A DNA stretch of 53,014 bases. It comes from Bacteroidales bacterium. Lineage in GTDB: Bacteria > Bacteroidota > Bacteroidia > Bacteroidales > PXBB01. Location of the stretch: NCBI GenBank assembly GCA_003565735.1, contig PXBB01000088.1:1-53014 (forward strand), written 5' to 3'. A model generated the notes under the pieces. It did no database searches and was not told where the DNA came from. It worked only from the letters and a program-made list of their open reading frames with translations. Shown here piece by piece: positions 7,716 through 17,264 of the stretch; the stretch's first letter is position 1; every line of letters starts with the position of its first letter. The position numbers were made by a program, and so were the translations under genes.

Positions 7716-8345
7716 TTAAGGTACTGTTTTTTGTGATTGCTTTTCCGGAATAATACAAGACGGATTGCTGCTCTTTAAATTTTCGGTAAATTTTACGAGC
7801 TCGGGAAAAAACTGCATAAACATGTTTTTGTAGTAGCTATAATCTGCTTGCAAGTCAATAACAGCTCTATCCATACCTGAGTAAAACTGTGTCCGTTGCG
7901 ACATGCCATGCAAACGCTTCTGTAAACCCTGAATATTTCCATAGGTCATCAGCCAGTTATTATAAACCATAAAAGGCACTATCATTTTACACTTTACAGG
8001 TATTGTTAAGTAATGTTTAAGAATGAGGACATAAAAATTTTGTGCAAAAGAGTTTAAAGGCTGATTCGAAAAATGCGTCCAATACTTACTTAAAAAATGA
8101 TCGAAAAACATATCCGTAATAACCCCCGAATACCTCTTGTATTTGGGCTTGAGATTCATTATTAAAGATTTTACCACCGGATGCACATCCGTATATTGAT
8201 CAATAGCTCTATGCAACCAAATGCCCTCCTGAATACCCTTGCTATAGTTATTTATAACGCGCCCCTTAACGGCATCGGCAATAAAGCCCCCAACTTGCCA
8301 GTCCTCATTTTTGCCTGCTAAAAAAATATGTGCTAAATAGTTCAT
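7716..8345 (-). CDS. acpH: Acyl carrier protein phosphodiesterase (AcpH family)
   Basis: The 209-residue protein starts with MNYLAHIFLAG and continues with GGFIADAVKG, the opening signature of the AcpH/DUF479 family. Later it has HRAIDQYTDVHPVV and YSGVITDMFFDHFLS, the His/Asp-rich segments of this metal-dependent HD-like hydrolase. AcpH removes the 4'-phosphopantetheine arm from holo-ACP. Length and motifs agree with the family (about 190-200 residues); the last 20 residues are a polar tail. It lies between hypB and an O-antigen-ligase-like gene, all on the minus strand, with gaps of about 120 bases on each side, so it is probably transcribed on its own. No linked fatty-acid genes are seen. 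Confidence 0.87.
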   Translation of the reverse strand: MNYLAHIFLAGKNEDWQVGGFIADAVKGRVINNYSKGIQEGIWLHRAIDQYTDVHPVVKSLIMNLKPKYKRYSGVITDMFFDHFLSKYWTHFSNQPLNSFAQNFYVLILKHYLTIPVKCKMIVPFMVYNNWLMTYGNIQGLQKRLHGMSQRTQFYSGMDRAVIDLQADYSYYKNMFMQFFPELVKFTENLKSSNPSCIIPEKQSQKTVP

Positions 8346-8468
8346 AAAACCAGTTCTTTTAAATTCGTTTTTATTTTCCCATGTTATTCAGCCTGTAACA
8401 AACGCCAACAGAAACAACTAAGAATGCTTTATACGGCACTATCCTGTATTATTCAAACTATCAATTTA

Positions 8469-10049
8469 TCACTGCTGAGACGATTTTCTCTTGTTGCTCT
8501 TTTCATGTCCGAATAAAAATAAAACACTGAAAAATGCAAAGAATGTAACACCTGCCTGTGTCTCAAGCGTGTCTTCTGTAAGCATAGAAAGAGCAACTAT
8601 GATGAAAAAAGCTAAAAAACGATAATCATTAAAGCTTTTCAACTTAACAGGCGGGTAAATGAGTGCTGTTAAAAAAAGTGCAAAACCCAGGATACCAAAA
8701 GCAACAAAAAAAGAGACATACTGGTTGTGTGCACGCCATCTGTTTTCCGGTTCCAATTGTGTGTTAAGCGCTTCATACATATTATCGAAAGCAATGTTCA
8801 CATCGCCCGTTCCGACACCCAGCCAAAAATTGTTTGTGATAATATGCCATGCGGTTTTTAAGAATTTGTATCGCATTACAATTGAAAGGGCGTTAGGGTT
8901 GCCGGTTTTCTTATATCTATCAAATTCATAAAGAATTTCATGAATTCTCTTTTTTAAGGTCCCTATTTCAAAAAACTTAACAGTAGGGATGCCCTGCTCC
9001 ACGGCTCTTATATCCGACTCTGTTAATTTCTCAAACCCTTGCGCATCTTTTTTCAAGCCTTTAGAGGCCATATAACGAATTAATGTTGCACGCAACTCCT
9101 GTCCTTTATTGTCTAAGCCATAATAATCATAATCGCTGTGCTGCTCCCATTTATCTTTAAGCTCGTCATCAGCAATAAAAAGCCAAACCAGCGTTCCGTT
9201 TTCAGCAAACAGCGATGTTGTATCGTGGTAGTATGGATTACCATATGCAGTATATGCCGGCAAATTATTGAAATCAAAGTCTTCTGCATGTTTGTATTCT
9301 AGAATTGCGCTTCTTAAATATAAAAAAGTCGCTGATAAGATAGCCAGAAAAAACAAAGCAGCCCCAAGACGTTTGTATATGTTATTCGTTTTAAAAACAA
9401 TAAAAAGCGCAAAAAACACTAATAGAAATGACAAAATACCAAGACCCGTAGGCGACTCAATCAAAAACAAAAAATAAATAAGCCATACCATGGTTGCTGC
9501 AATAAAAAAAAATGACACGACGCCTTTGAAATTTTTGTTATAAAGCATTGACAAAAGGAAGCAGATTGACAAACAAATCATCAGACTAAACCTGATATGT
9601 GAAATAAAAGGCGTTATTTCACGTATATCACTGAAGTTTTTGAAGTAGAGCATGTAAACACTAACAAAAGAGCTGACAACAACTGCTGCAATAAAAAAGT
9701 TCAAAAGGCTGTTGAATTGATTGCTATTCAGTGGTCTTGTCGTGGCAATAATCAAAGGCAGTAAAAGCAAAGGAATTTTTATTCGTAAATCCTTAAATGC
9801 ATATGAAAAATCTGTTGTGTATAATAAACCCAGAATATGGATAAAGAAAATGGCTGAAAAAACCATGGCCGGCACATTACTAAAGAAGCTTTTGACCTTT
9901 TTCTTTAACTGCCCTTCTAACAGCCAGTTTATAATAAGCACGAACTGCGCAATGCTCATCAAAAAGACAGACAATGGCAAACCCACAGCCAACAAAATTA
10001 AACCGGCACGATAAATATTTGAATGAATTTTTGTTGGAAAAATACCCAT
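8469..10049 (-). CDS. O-antigen ligase / Wzy-like membrane protein
   Basis: A 526-residue polytopic membrane protein with roughly ten to eleven hydrophobic segments, split by a large extracytoplasmic region from about residue 250 to 420. The C-terminal half of that region holds FWLGVGTGDV and RAHNQYVSFFVAFGILG, the hallmark text of the Wzy_C (O-antigen ligase, WaaL-like) domain. Members join O-antigen or similar glycans to lipid A core, polymerise O units or glycosylate proteins. The long soluble insert is larger than in minimal ligases. No glycan-assembly cluster surrounds it; it follows ctpA by 17 bases on the same strand and may be co-transcribed. The specific activity cannot be decided from sequence. 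Confidence 0.78.
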   Translation of the reverse strand: MGIFPTKIHSNIYRAGLILLAVGLPLSVFLMSIAQFVLIINWLLEGQLKKKVKSFFSNVPAMVFSAIFFIHILGLLYTTDFSYAFKDLRIKIPLLLLPLIIATTRPLNSNQFNSLLNFFIAAVVVSSFVSVYMLYFKNFSDIREITPFISHIRFSLMICLSICFLLSMLYNKNFKGVVSFFFIAATMVWLIYFLFLIESPTGLGILSFLLVFFALFIVFKTNNIYKRLGAALFFLAILSATFLYLRSAILEYKHAEDFDFNNLPAYTAYGNPYYHDTTSLFAENGTLVWLFIADDELKDKWEQHSDYDYYGLDNKGQELRATLIRYMASKGLKKDAQGFEKLTESDIRAVEQGIPTVKFFEIGTLKKRIHEILYEFDRYKKTGNPNALSIVMRYKFLKTAWHIITNNFWLGVGTGDVNIAFDNMYEALNTQLEPENRWRAHNQYVSFFVAFGILGFALFLTALIYPPVKLKSFNDYRFLAFFIIVALSMLTEDTLETQAGVTFFAFFSVLFLFGHEKSNKRKSSQQ

Positions 10050-10066
10050 GTACTATTGAAGCTTCT

Positions 10067-11749
10067 TTAGTGCTTTTGAATTGTATCATTTAACAGGGAC
10101 GCATACTGCGTCATATCCAGTAGTATTTCCTGTGCTTTTATCAAGCCCTTATCAAAATTCAGGTTATTCTTAATACGCCCTCTTTGGTAATAATACCGCC
10201 CGATAATTTCGTTTTGCAACAAAAAACGAATTTCTTCTTCGAAGTTTATCAGGTCATCTTCTTTAATGCTAAGCAAGCTTTGACGCAGCTGTTCAATATC
10301 TTGGCCAATAAGCTCATCATACTGTTCTTCTTGAGCAATGTCAAGCAGTTCATTGATTTTACGCTCGCTACGTGTTTCATAGTCAAAATCTTTATCTTCA
10401 ATAAAGTCCAAAAAAGCTTTATAAATAGGATCGGTTATTTCAAACTGTCCTGCCGGCAGGATACTGTCATTGTTGAAAAAGAATTTGGTGGCAAAGTCAA
10501 AAATCAAAAAATTATTAATAAGACTTGCACTCACTTTGCTAAACCTTTCGGGTTCTACAAAAACATCGGGTTCTATGCCGCCGCCATCATACACTGTTCT
10601 GCCACCCTTTGTTTCAAAAGCAACTTTAAGGGAGTCGGGGATACGAGACACGCTGCCGTCTTCATTGCGTTCGGCATAATTGACAGCTTGAATACAACGC
10701 CCACTGGGGATATAGTATTTAGCTACAGTAACTTTAAGTCTAGAGTTATAGCTTAAAGGGACAACATTTTGCACCAGTCCTTTACCAAAAGAACGCTGCC
10801 CTATGACCAATCCCCTATCGTAATCCTGAATAGCACCGGCAACTATTTCTGATGCCGAAGCACTGCCCCTATCAATGAGCACCACCAAAGGCATTTCTGT
10901 ATCGACAGGCGTGTTAAGAGTTCGGTGACGCGTATTGCGCTCTTCAAGTTTGCCCTTGGTACTGACTATCAGCAAATCTTTATCCAGAAAAATATTGGCT
11001 ACGTTAACAGCCTCATTAAGCAATCCGCCTCCATTTCCTCTTAGGTCCAGGATTATTTTTTCAATATTGTGCGTTGCTTTCATGTTTTGAAATATATCCT
11101 TGGTTTCGCGACCTGCATTTTCGGTAAATCCTGCAAGTTTTATATAGCCGACATTATTGTCCAGAATGGTGTGAAATGGAATATTATCGATTTTCACATC
11201 TTCTCTGACAATATCAATCTCTAAGTTTTTTTCTTTACCATACCGATCGATGAGAACTGACACTGTAGTACCGGGCTGTCCGCGTAGCAAATTACGCACA
11301 TCGGCACTCGACATCCCTTTAATATCTCTACCATTAACCTCCAGGATTTTATCACCTGCGAATAAACCTGCTTTTTGAGCAGGGAAATCATAATACGGCT
11401 CAGAAATTACAATAAAATCATCTCTGTTGTGTATAAGCGCACCAATGCCGCCATATTGTCCCGTTGTCATAAAGCGAAAATCCTCTATCTCATCTTCAGA
11501 AATAAAATTGGTATAAGGGTCTAATGATTTGAGCATCTCATCAATGGCTGTTTTCATTAATGATGCTGTATGCACATCATCAACATAATGCACATGCAAC
11601 TGCCTGAAAAGCGTTGCAAAAATATCCAGATGCTTGGATATTTCGAAATGACTGCCTGTAAAAGCCGCTGAGAAAAGAACTGAAAGAGCTATAGCAAAGA
11701 CTATGATTGTTTTTTTGAGGCGTTTAAATGCGGATTGTAATTTTTTCAT
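10067..11749 (-). CDS. ctpA: C-terminal processing peptidase, S41 family
   Basis: A 560-residue periplasmic serine protease. An N-terminal hydrophobic anchor or signal (about residues 14-32) is followed by the family's N-terminal helices (HYVDDVH, LDPYTNFISEDE), a PDZ domain at about 85-180 (GIGALI, AGLFAGDKILEVNG, LLRGQPGTTVSV) and the S41 core. The core shows GYIKLAGF, ILDLRGNGGG, and the catalytic Ser in RGSASASEIVAG with the Lys in SFGKG 25 residues later, matching the Ser-Lys dyad of Tsp/CtpA. The C-terminal 170 residues are acidic helices. Such proteases trim or degrade envelope proteins from their C-termini. It lies 15 bases after yidD on the minus strand, a typical Bacteroidota arrangement. 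Confidence 0.92.
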   Translation of the reverse strand: MKKLQSAFKRLKKTIIVFAIALSVLFSAAFTGSHFEISKHLDIFATLFRQLHVHYVDDVHTASLMKTAIDEMLKSLDPYTNFISEDEIEDFRFMTTGQYGGIGALIHNRDDFIVISEPYYDFPAQKAGLFAGDKILEVNGRDIKGMSSADVRNLLRGQPGTTVSVLIDRYGKEKNLEIDIVREDVKIDNIPFHTILDNNVGYIKLAGFTENAGRETKDIFQNMKATHNIEKIILDLRGNGGGLLNEAVNVANIFLDKDLLIVSTKGKLEERNTRHRTLNTPVDTEMPLVVLIDRGSASASEIVAGAIQDYDRGLVIGQRSFGKGLVQNVVPLSYNSRLKVTVAKYYIPSGRCIQAVNYAERNEDGSVSRIPDSLKVAFETKGGRTVYDGGGIEPDVFVEPERFSKVSASLINNFLIFDFATKFFFNNDSILPAGQFEITDPIYKAFLDFIEDKDFDYETRSERKINELLDIAQEEQYDELIGQDIEQLRQSLLSIKEDDLINFEEEIRFLLQNEIIGRYYYQRGRIKNNLNFDKGLIKAQEILLDMTQYASLLNDTIQKH

Positions 11750-11764
11750 GATGTATTTTTTTAT

Positions 11765-11986
11765 TTATGGCACGGGGTCGTGTCCATACCTTCCCCAGGG
11801 ATGACACGACAAAATTCTCTTTAGCGTTAGCCAGCCACCTTTGAAAGGCCCATATTTTTTCAAAGCTTCTATACCGTATGCCGAACAGGACGGCGTAAAA
11901 CGACAAGAAGCGCCAAGCAAAGGTGAAATAGCCCCCTGATATAGGCGAATTAAAATTATGAAGAACCAGCTAAGTGCCTTTTTCAT
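11765..11986 (-). CDS. yidD: Membrane protein insertion efficiency factor YidD
   Basis: A 73-residue protein with the full YidD signature: [24 protein letters not shown] with its three-Cys-containing core, and [23 protein letters not shown]. YidD lies at the inner membrane and helps YidC insert proteins. The start ATG 11986 lies 17 bases inside the end of rnpA, an overlap conserved in many bacteria (rnpA-yidD). yidC itself is not nearby. Confidence 0.95.
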   Translation of the reverse strand: MKKALSWFFIILIRLYQGAISPLLGASCRFTPSCSAYGIEALKKYGPFKGGWLTLKRILSCHPWGRYGHDPVP

Positions 11987-12359
11987 TTCCTTTTTCTAAA
12001 CGTTGTAAAATTAATAATATTTTGCTTTCTATATGTGTAAAATTGTGCCGTTCTTTTGTATTGTAAATAAAGGCCATTAATAAAAGTTCCTGTCTCTCAA
12101 CCAAGTGTTTTATCAGAGCCCCTTTATGAAGACGGTAGGCCTCTTTGATACGGCGCTTGAAAAAATTTCTTTCGACAGCTTTTCTAAAAAGCCTTTGAGG
12201 CACGACAAATAAAGCTTTTGCGGGGAAAGCTGAAGCAGTGCCCGGCTTTAGCAGGTACATACACTTTATGCCACCAACATGTATGGTTTTTCCTTTATCA
12301 AAGAGTTCTGCAATGCTCTTCTTGCTTCGTAGCCGTTCATGCTTTGAAAACTTATGCAT
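11970..12359 (-). CDS. rnpA: Ribonuclease P protein component
   Basis: The protein subunit of RNase P, which assists 5' maturation of tRNAs. The 129-residue sequence has [17 protein letters not shown] at the start and the RNR signature in [14 protein letters not shown], preceded by [14 protein letters not shown]. Length matches the family. It follows hemD by 42 bases and overlaps yidD by 17. In many bacteria rnpA follows rpmH near the origin; here it is in the Bacteroidota-type hemD-rnpA-yidD-ctpA block instead. Confidence 0.95.
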   Translation of the reverse strand: MHKFSKHERLRSKKSIAELFDKGKTIHVGGIKCMYLLKPGTASAFPAKALFVVPQRLFRKAVERNFFKRRIKEAYRLHKGALIKHLVERQELLLMAFIYNTKERHNFTHIESKILLILQRLEKGNEKGT

Positions 12360-12401
12360 TTATAGAAGGCTCCTTATTACGTTAGTTAATCTGTCAAAAA
12401 A

Positions 12402-13388
12402 TCACTTCTTTTTTGCTTTTGTCGTGCTTGTTGATTTTTTGGGGCTTTTTTTGGGGGTTGCAGCTCCTACAGTCTTTTTATCTTTAGTTGTCCTGGCGGT
12501 TTTGGTTGATTTGGTTGGTCTTTCGGCTGTTTTAGTAGGCTTTTTGGCTGTTGTTTTGCCGGTTGTTTCTTTTTGCAATTTTTCTTTAGAGGCCTCAGTG
12601 TTTGCACTTTTTTTAGCAAGCGTGGCTGATTTTCTTTTATTTTTTTGCAGCTTATCAAGATAGTTATCTATTGCCATTGCCATAGATGGCGCCTCCTTAG
12701 TAGGCGCTACTATTTGGGCTTTAAGACCCCGATTTTTGGCCTCCTCAAGCGTGGTCTTTCCGAAAACAGCAATAATCTTATCGCCTTGCTTGAATTCCGG
12801 TTCATTTTCGAAAAGGGAAGTAATACCGGAGGGGCTGAAAAAAACGTACATATCGTAACGGATAAGGTCTATTTTGCTTAGACTTTCACTAACAGTGCGC
12901 GAAATCACGGCTTTATTATATGATATATCCTCTTTATCAAGAAGCTTAGGGATATCAATTTTGTGGTTTTCTATACAGGGCAGTAAAAAATTTTCATCTT
13001 TGTGCTTGCGTATAATTTCCATGAGGTCGTTAAAATTCGTCCTGCCGGCAAAAACTTTACGCTTGCGATAGGTTACATATTTCTGCAGGTACAATGAGAT
13101 AGCCTCAGAAGCACAAAAATACTTAACATCATCGGATATGGGCTGACGCATCTCTTCACTAATTTTAAAGAAGTGGTCAACGGCATTTCTGCTTGTCAAA
13201 ATAATGGCTGTAAAATCTCCTATATTAACCCGTTGTTGACGAAACTCTCTACACGGAATGCCAACTATTTTAAAGAATTTGAAGAAATCAATTTTTAAAT
13301 TGTATTTCTTTATTAAATCGGCATAAGGTGATTTTTCCGGATCTGGCTTTGGTTGGGATATTAAAATTCTTTTAATTTTAGGCACCAT
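12402..13388 (-). CDS. hemD: Uroporphyrinogen-III synthase with basic C-terminal tail
   Basis: HemD cyclises hydroxymethylbilane to uroporphyrinogen III in haem synthesis. Residues 1 to about 247 form the enzyme: ILISQPKP at the start, AIILTSRNAVDHFF near 61-74, YVFFSPSGITSLFE near 181-194, and VFGKTTLEEAKNRGLKAQIVAPTKEAP near 208-234, the standard HemD landmarks. Residues about 248-328 are an added low-complexity tail made almost entirely of Lys, Thr, Ala, Ser and Pro, with 24 lysines in the last 78 residues and KKPTKT/KKSPKKS-type repeats like the tail of histone H1. The tail is in the same frame and runs to a normal stop. It lies two bases after the DUF4271 gene, so the two are surely co-transcribed. 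Confidence 0.9.
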   Translation of the reverse strand: MVPKIKRILISQPKPDPEKSPYADLIKKYNLKIDFFKFFKIVGIPCREFRQQRVNIGDFTAIILTSRNAVDHFFKISEEMRQPISDDVKYFCASEAISLYLQKYVTYRKRKVFAGRTNFNDLMEIIRKHKDENFLLPCIENHKIDIPKLLDKEDISYNKAVISRTVSESLSKIDLIRYDMYVFFSPSGITSLFENEPEFKQGDKIIAVFGKTTLEEAKNRGLKAQIVAPTKEAPSMAMAIDNYLDKLQKNKRKSATLAKKSANTEASKEKLQKETTGKTTAKKPTKTAERPTKSTKTARTTKDKKTVGAATPKKSPKKSTSTTKAKKK

Positions 13389-13390
13389 TC

Positions 13391-14254
13391 TTACTTGATA
13401 TATAGTTTATAAACCGCCAACAAAGGCATAATTTCGACGCTGCAAATATACAAAAAAAAATAGAACAATTTAAAATAACCCATAAGCCGTAACATCAAAA
13501 ATAACCTAACGATGAAATATGCAGAAATAAGCAAAAGGGCTAACAGAACAGGAGTCAGCGTCATTCGAAAATCAACATAAACCAATAAAAATCCGGCAAA
13601 AAGACTTACAAATCCGGCTATTATAATAAACACATTTTTTAATAAAAAATACTCCTGAAATATTTTACCAAAGCCAAATAAGTGCGCAATGAAATAAACA
13701 AATAAAGTTTTGGCCGCTAAAAAAGAAAACACCCCTAAAAAAATATACAGAAAAAGGTGTGCGTCATGTTTTTGAAGCATCATTTTATGAACAGCTGTCA
13801 CGTAGATTAGGAGACTTATGGATAAAATCGAAAAAAACAGCAGCACATAATACCCCCCACCAGCATATAAAGAACCTTCTCGTGACAAAAGTCCTGTTTG
13901 CTTGTGCGAAAAAAAAAACCGATATATAAACAAAAGCTTTCTGTAATAAAGGCTTTTAAAAAGAGCTAAAGAAACGAAAAATCCCAATAAAGCAATCCCC
14001 AAAATATCGTTGTTTAAGCTTTCAATTTTCCGTGGCTTGATATCAGCCTGTTGGCTCTTTTCCTGAAAAAATGATTGTTCGATTTTATGGGCCGTTGCTG
14101 TTGATATATTTAGCGATTCTGCTGCCAAAGCAGTATGTAAAGTATCTCCCGGAGGCACAACAGCATCCTGCTTCCTGATAAAATTTTCGAGGTACAGAAA
14201 CCCTTTTTCGGGCAGGGTTTTAATTGTTGTTTTGGCAGGCATTAGTAAAGACAT
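13391..14254 (-). CDS. DUF4271 membrane protein
   Basis: A 287-residue membrane protein of unknown function. The N-terminal 100 residues are polar. About seven hydrophobic segments follow from residue 103 onward, with the RKLLFIYRFFFSHKQ and YFLLKNVFIIIAGF blocks expected of the Bacteroidota-specific DUF4271 family. Members are typically encoded directly upstream of hemD, as here, with a gap of two bases. The linkage suggests a role in haem or envelope biology, but no reaction is known. An internal ATG at about 14242 (MPAKTT) is an alternative start. Confidence 0.75.
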   Translation of the reverse strand: MSLLMPAKTTIKTLPEKGFLYLENFIRKQDAVVPPGDTLHTALAAESLNISTATAHKIEQSFFQEKSQQADIKPRKIESLNNDILGIALLGFFVSLALFKSLYYRKLLFIYRFFFSHKQTGLLSREGSLYAGGGYYVLLFFSILSISLLIYVTAVHKMMLQKHDAHLFLYIFLGVFSFLAAKTLFVYFIAHLFGFGKIFQEYFLLKNVFIIIAGFVSLFAGFLLVYVDFRMTLTPVLLALLLISAYFIVRLFLMLRLMGYFKLFYFFLYICSVEIMPLLAVYKLYIK

Positions 14255-14377
14255 GTTCCGTTTTTTGCAAAAATAATGCTATTTAGTCAGTAAGTCATAC
14301 ACAATCAAAACATTTTTTTGTTTTTTTTGCACCAATAATTCAATGTCGGTATTATACTATACAATATGCTGTGTTTG

Positions 14378-17068
14378 TCAATTACCTGATGAAAAAGGCC
14401 ACCATTTTTCTTTAAACCACTGCCTTTTGTAATGTTTTTTAAAAACACCAAACCACTCCGGGTGATCTATAGCTGAGAGGTGATTTCTGTTGTTAAGGCC
14501 ATAATCATAACGGGCCAGTTTTAGTGCCGTCTGCATCTGAGCTTTTGAAAAATCCTCTTTATCACATTGGGCATTTGCAGCAGCTTTTAAGAGTGTTAAA
14601 GTGCTGAAAGCACACAAATCACTATAAAAAGCTACAGCGTCGGCAAGCAATTTGCAATTTGTGGTCATGTCCGCAATTTTTGAAATAATGGGCTTGTTAA
14701 TTTCTGCTTGTTCCGCTTCATGGATATTATCTGTATAAAACATGTAAGCAAAGCTATTTACTATGCTGTCAAGCTTTTCGAAACGGCGTTCGAAAAAGGC
14801 ATCTGCCGCTTTGTTAATAATCATTTGTTTTTCATATTCACTTTGGTAATTATCAAAAAAGGCGTGGACATTGGCGGTATCAATTTGAAGGCAGTTTTTG
14901 TCCTTAACATCACCGAGAAGCGGCTTCAATTTTTCAAATGCGGCCACATATTCCCGGGCCTCAACGAGTCTATTTGCTGAAATTAAAGCCTTTCTTATGT
15001 TAAAATCAAGTGCACTACAAGCTTGTTTTTCCAGATTTTTTATCAGCTGTTTTCGCTGCGCTTTTAAACCGGCGTCTTCATTCAAATGGTAGTAATCCAT
15101 CATTGCATTAATAGAATCACTTAATATGTAAGCCTTCCCAAGGTCATTGCCCCATATTTTAATGGCAGCTTGTAAAAAAAGTGGTTCAATTTGAGGCAGG
15201 GCAGCCGCCTTTATATATGCTTCGAGCTCCTGCGACGGTTGGCTAATAAATTCTTTTTCAATGCGTCTGGCTTCTAAAAACTTCAGTAGAGACAGGCTGT
15301 CTTTTCCTGTTTCTTTAAGTGCGACTCCCTCCTCTATGTATTGGGCATATCGTTTTTTGTTAATCTCTGAAAGTATGTCAGCCGTTTCAATTTTTGCTTT
15401 TGATGAAATCTGATGTTTTTTTTCAAATGCTTGTGCCTGGTCTAATACTAGTTGAGCTTTCTCTAATTGGTTTTGCTCAAGATATTCCCTGATAATGTCA
15501 AGCACATTACGATAAAGACCGGTTTGTGCCTTATTCATAACCACATCAATTTTTGAATAACACCCTTCAAAAGGGTTTTTATCGCAAAATGAATAGGTGT
15601 TTTCCAGTATACTGACAGCTCTTTGATAATGGTGTTTCTCGATTTCGTTATGGGCTTTATTAATAAAATAATCAACTATTTCCTCCATCAGGTTCTCAGC
15701 TTTGACATTACTGATAATATCGTTGCTATGCATTTGCTGATAATTTCCGGCATCTTTAATAAACTTAACGGCCAGGTCAAATCGTTTGTTTTCCATAGCT
15801 TTTCTGGCTATTGTCAGGTACGATACATACAAGCCATAATGCGCTTTGGCTACTCCCGTATTTATCCGGCCATCACAGTCTATCTGATCTATTTTACCGC
15901 AAAACAATTCTGCTTTTTCTAAAGTCTTTAAAGCATCAAGAAATTTTTCATTATAAATTTCTTCAAAGGCTTTATCAATATACTGAAGCTGTATTTGATC
16001 AGCCAATCTTTTTGCATTTGAAGGCATTTCGGCGGATGTTGTCGCAGATATATTGCTGATTTGGATAACTTTTTGGGCAGCTTCATCAATTTGATCCGTA
16101 ATAAAAAAAATCTCGGCCATACGATAATACGCACTAATATTCCGGGGATTGGCTGTCACAGCCCTCTTAAAGTAGGCCATTGCCGACTCATAATCATGAC
16201 GTAAAAAGTAATCGTAACCCTCGCCATAAAATACATCATCAACAGCTTTCATCATGCGTGAAACAAAACCGTGTTTTTGGTCCATTTTTGAGCGCACCCT
16301 AGCCAATGTAACATGAAAGCTTTCAGGGTCAGTAACAGTTAATGGTAAATTATTTTTAAATTGTTCATTTTCTATACGTTCCAGACGTTGTTTCATATTT
16401 TTCAGGTCTATATCATACAACTGCATTAATGCTATACGTGTTGTATCAACCTCCGACAAGGATTGCGCTATTCGGTTCAGTTCAGCCACTCCTTTATAAT
16501 AAGCGCTTACATCATCTCTGAACAAATCAAAATTCTTCCGGTTAGCCGAGTCGTAAGAAAATATTAAATTTTTTACTGTAATATAGCGAACATCCTGAAG
16601 GGAATGCCCCTCTTTGAAAGATTTTTTAAAATGCCAACGATGAAATTGTGTTGTTGGGTAATACAGTGCGGTTTCCCATTTTTTGGCATGTAAAATTGAA
16701 TGTATGCTATCAGACAGTTCTATGTGTAATGTTATTTTTTGTGGTATCAAAAATGCTTTTACACAAAATCCTCTGTACAAATAGTTGCTTATGACATCTT
16801 CAAGTGCAAAGTCAAAAGTCAACGTGTGGGCATCATTGTCTTTCTGCAAAACTATGGTTTTATGATAGCCAACAGAAAAGGGCTTTAAGTCAGAGGGCTC
16901 GTAGCTAGAGGCTGACAACACATAATCAATGTAAGACTTTTCTGACGGCTTCAGCAAATCATAATCAATAAGTAGCTGATTGGGACTGCTGTGGTCTATT
17001 AAGACCTTTGATTGAGCACATACATAAAAGCTTAACAGCATCCCTAACAGGGTAAAAAAACAGCGCAT
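14378..17068 (-). CDS. Large secreted TPR-like helical protein
   Basis: The start is set at ATG 17068, giving 896 residues that open with a good signal peptide (MRCFFTLLGMLLSFYVCAQS). A further ATG at 17095 exists but lies inside the promoter -7 element at 17093-17100. After an N-terminal beta-rich region of about 150 residues, one clear TPR pair is visible (YDYFLRHDYESAMAYFKRAV, then NPRNISAYYRMAEIFF). Long helical repeats follow with AL..LEKA-type spacing to the end, containing many paired cysteines (FCGKIDQIDCDG, FCDKNPFEGC). It is probably periplasmic or outer-membrane attached on the periplasmic side. No enzymatic motif or named family was recognised. It is flanked by the DUF4271 block and a divergent acyl-CoA dehydrogenase operon. 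Confidence 0.75.
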   Translation of the reverse strand: MRCFFTLLGMLLSFYVCAQSKVLIDHSSPNQLLIDYDLLKPSEKSYIDYVLSASSYEPSDLKPFSVGYHKTIVLQKDNDAHTLTFDFALEDVISNYLYRGFCVKAFLIPQKITLHIELSDSIHSILHAKKWETALYYPTTQFHRWHFKKSFKEGHSLQDVRYITVKNLIFSYDSANRKNFDLFRDDVSAYYKGVAELNRIAQSLSEVDTTRIALMQLYDIDLKNMKQRLERIENEQFKNNLPLTVTDPESFHVTLARVRSKMDQKHGFVSRMMKAVDDVFYGEGYDYFLRHDYESAMAYFKRAVTANPRNISAYYRMAEIFFITDQIDEAAQKVIQISNISATTSAEMPSNAKRLADQIQLQYIDKAFEEIYNEKFLDALKTLEKAELFCGKIDQIDCDGRINTGVAKAHYGLYVSYLTIARKAMENKRFDLAVKFIKDAGNYQQMHSNDIISNVKAENLMEEIVDYFINKAHNEIEKHHYQRAVSILENTYSFCDKNPFEGCYSKIDVVMNKAQTGLYRNVLDIIREYLEQNQLEKAQLVLDQAQAFEKKHQISSKAKIETADILSEINKKRYAQYIEEGVALKETGKDSLSLLKFLEARRIEKEFISQPSQELEAYIKAAALPQIEPLFLQAAIKIWGNDLGKAYILSDSINAMMDYYHLNEDAGLKAQRKQLIKNLEKQACSALDFNIRKALISANRLVEAREYVAAFEKLKPLLGDVKDKNCLQIDTANVHAFFDNYQSEYEKQMIINKAADAFFERRFEKLDSIVNSFAYMFYTDNIHEAEQAEINKPIISKIADMTTNCKLLADAVAFYSDLCAFSTLTLLKAAANAQCDKEDFSKAQMQTALKLARYDYGLNNRNHLSAIDHPEWFGVFKKHYKRQWFKEKWWPFSSGN

Positions 17069-17092
17069 CTCGTTATTCTCAAAAGTGTTTGC

Positions 17093-17100
17093 CAAAAGTA
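17093..17100 (-). promoter_or_regulatory. -7 element of the TPR-protein gene
   Basis: The minus strand reads TACTTTTG, an exact TAnnTTTG match. Transcription would begin near 17087, so the ATG at 17095 would not be in the mRNA and the start at 17068 is favoured. Confidence 0.5.
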
Positions 17101-17202
17101 TGAATTTTGAAAGAATTTAGTCGGAATTTTAATAGAAAGTTGAAAACGGCTAAAAGAAATTCCCTGAAAAACGGATTAATTTTTCAATTAAAAAATAATT
17201 AC

Positions 17203-17210
17203 TATGTTTG
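17203..17210 (+). promoter_or_regulatory. -7 element of the acyl-CoA dehydrogenase operon
   Basis: TATGTTTG matches TAnnTTTG, 55 bases before the dehydrogenase start. A TTTT run sits about 19-22 bases upstream in place of the ideal TTTG. Confidence 0.5.
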
Positions 17211-17264
17211 TATGTTATTTTGGATTTGACAATATATTTTTTAATTAACTAAAACATTATACCC

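Noticed and set aside
12238-12663. A 141-codon plus-strand frame rich in Val, Leu and Phe
   Set aside because: It is the antisense of the Lys-rich tail of hemD and part of rnpA; the composition is a by-product of the Lys codons.
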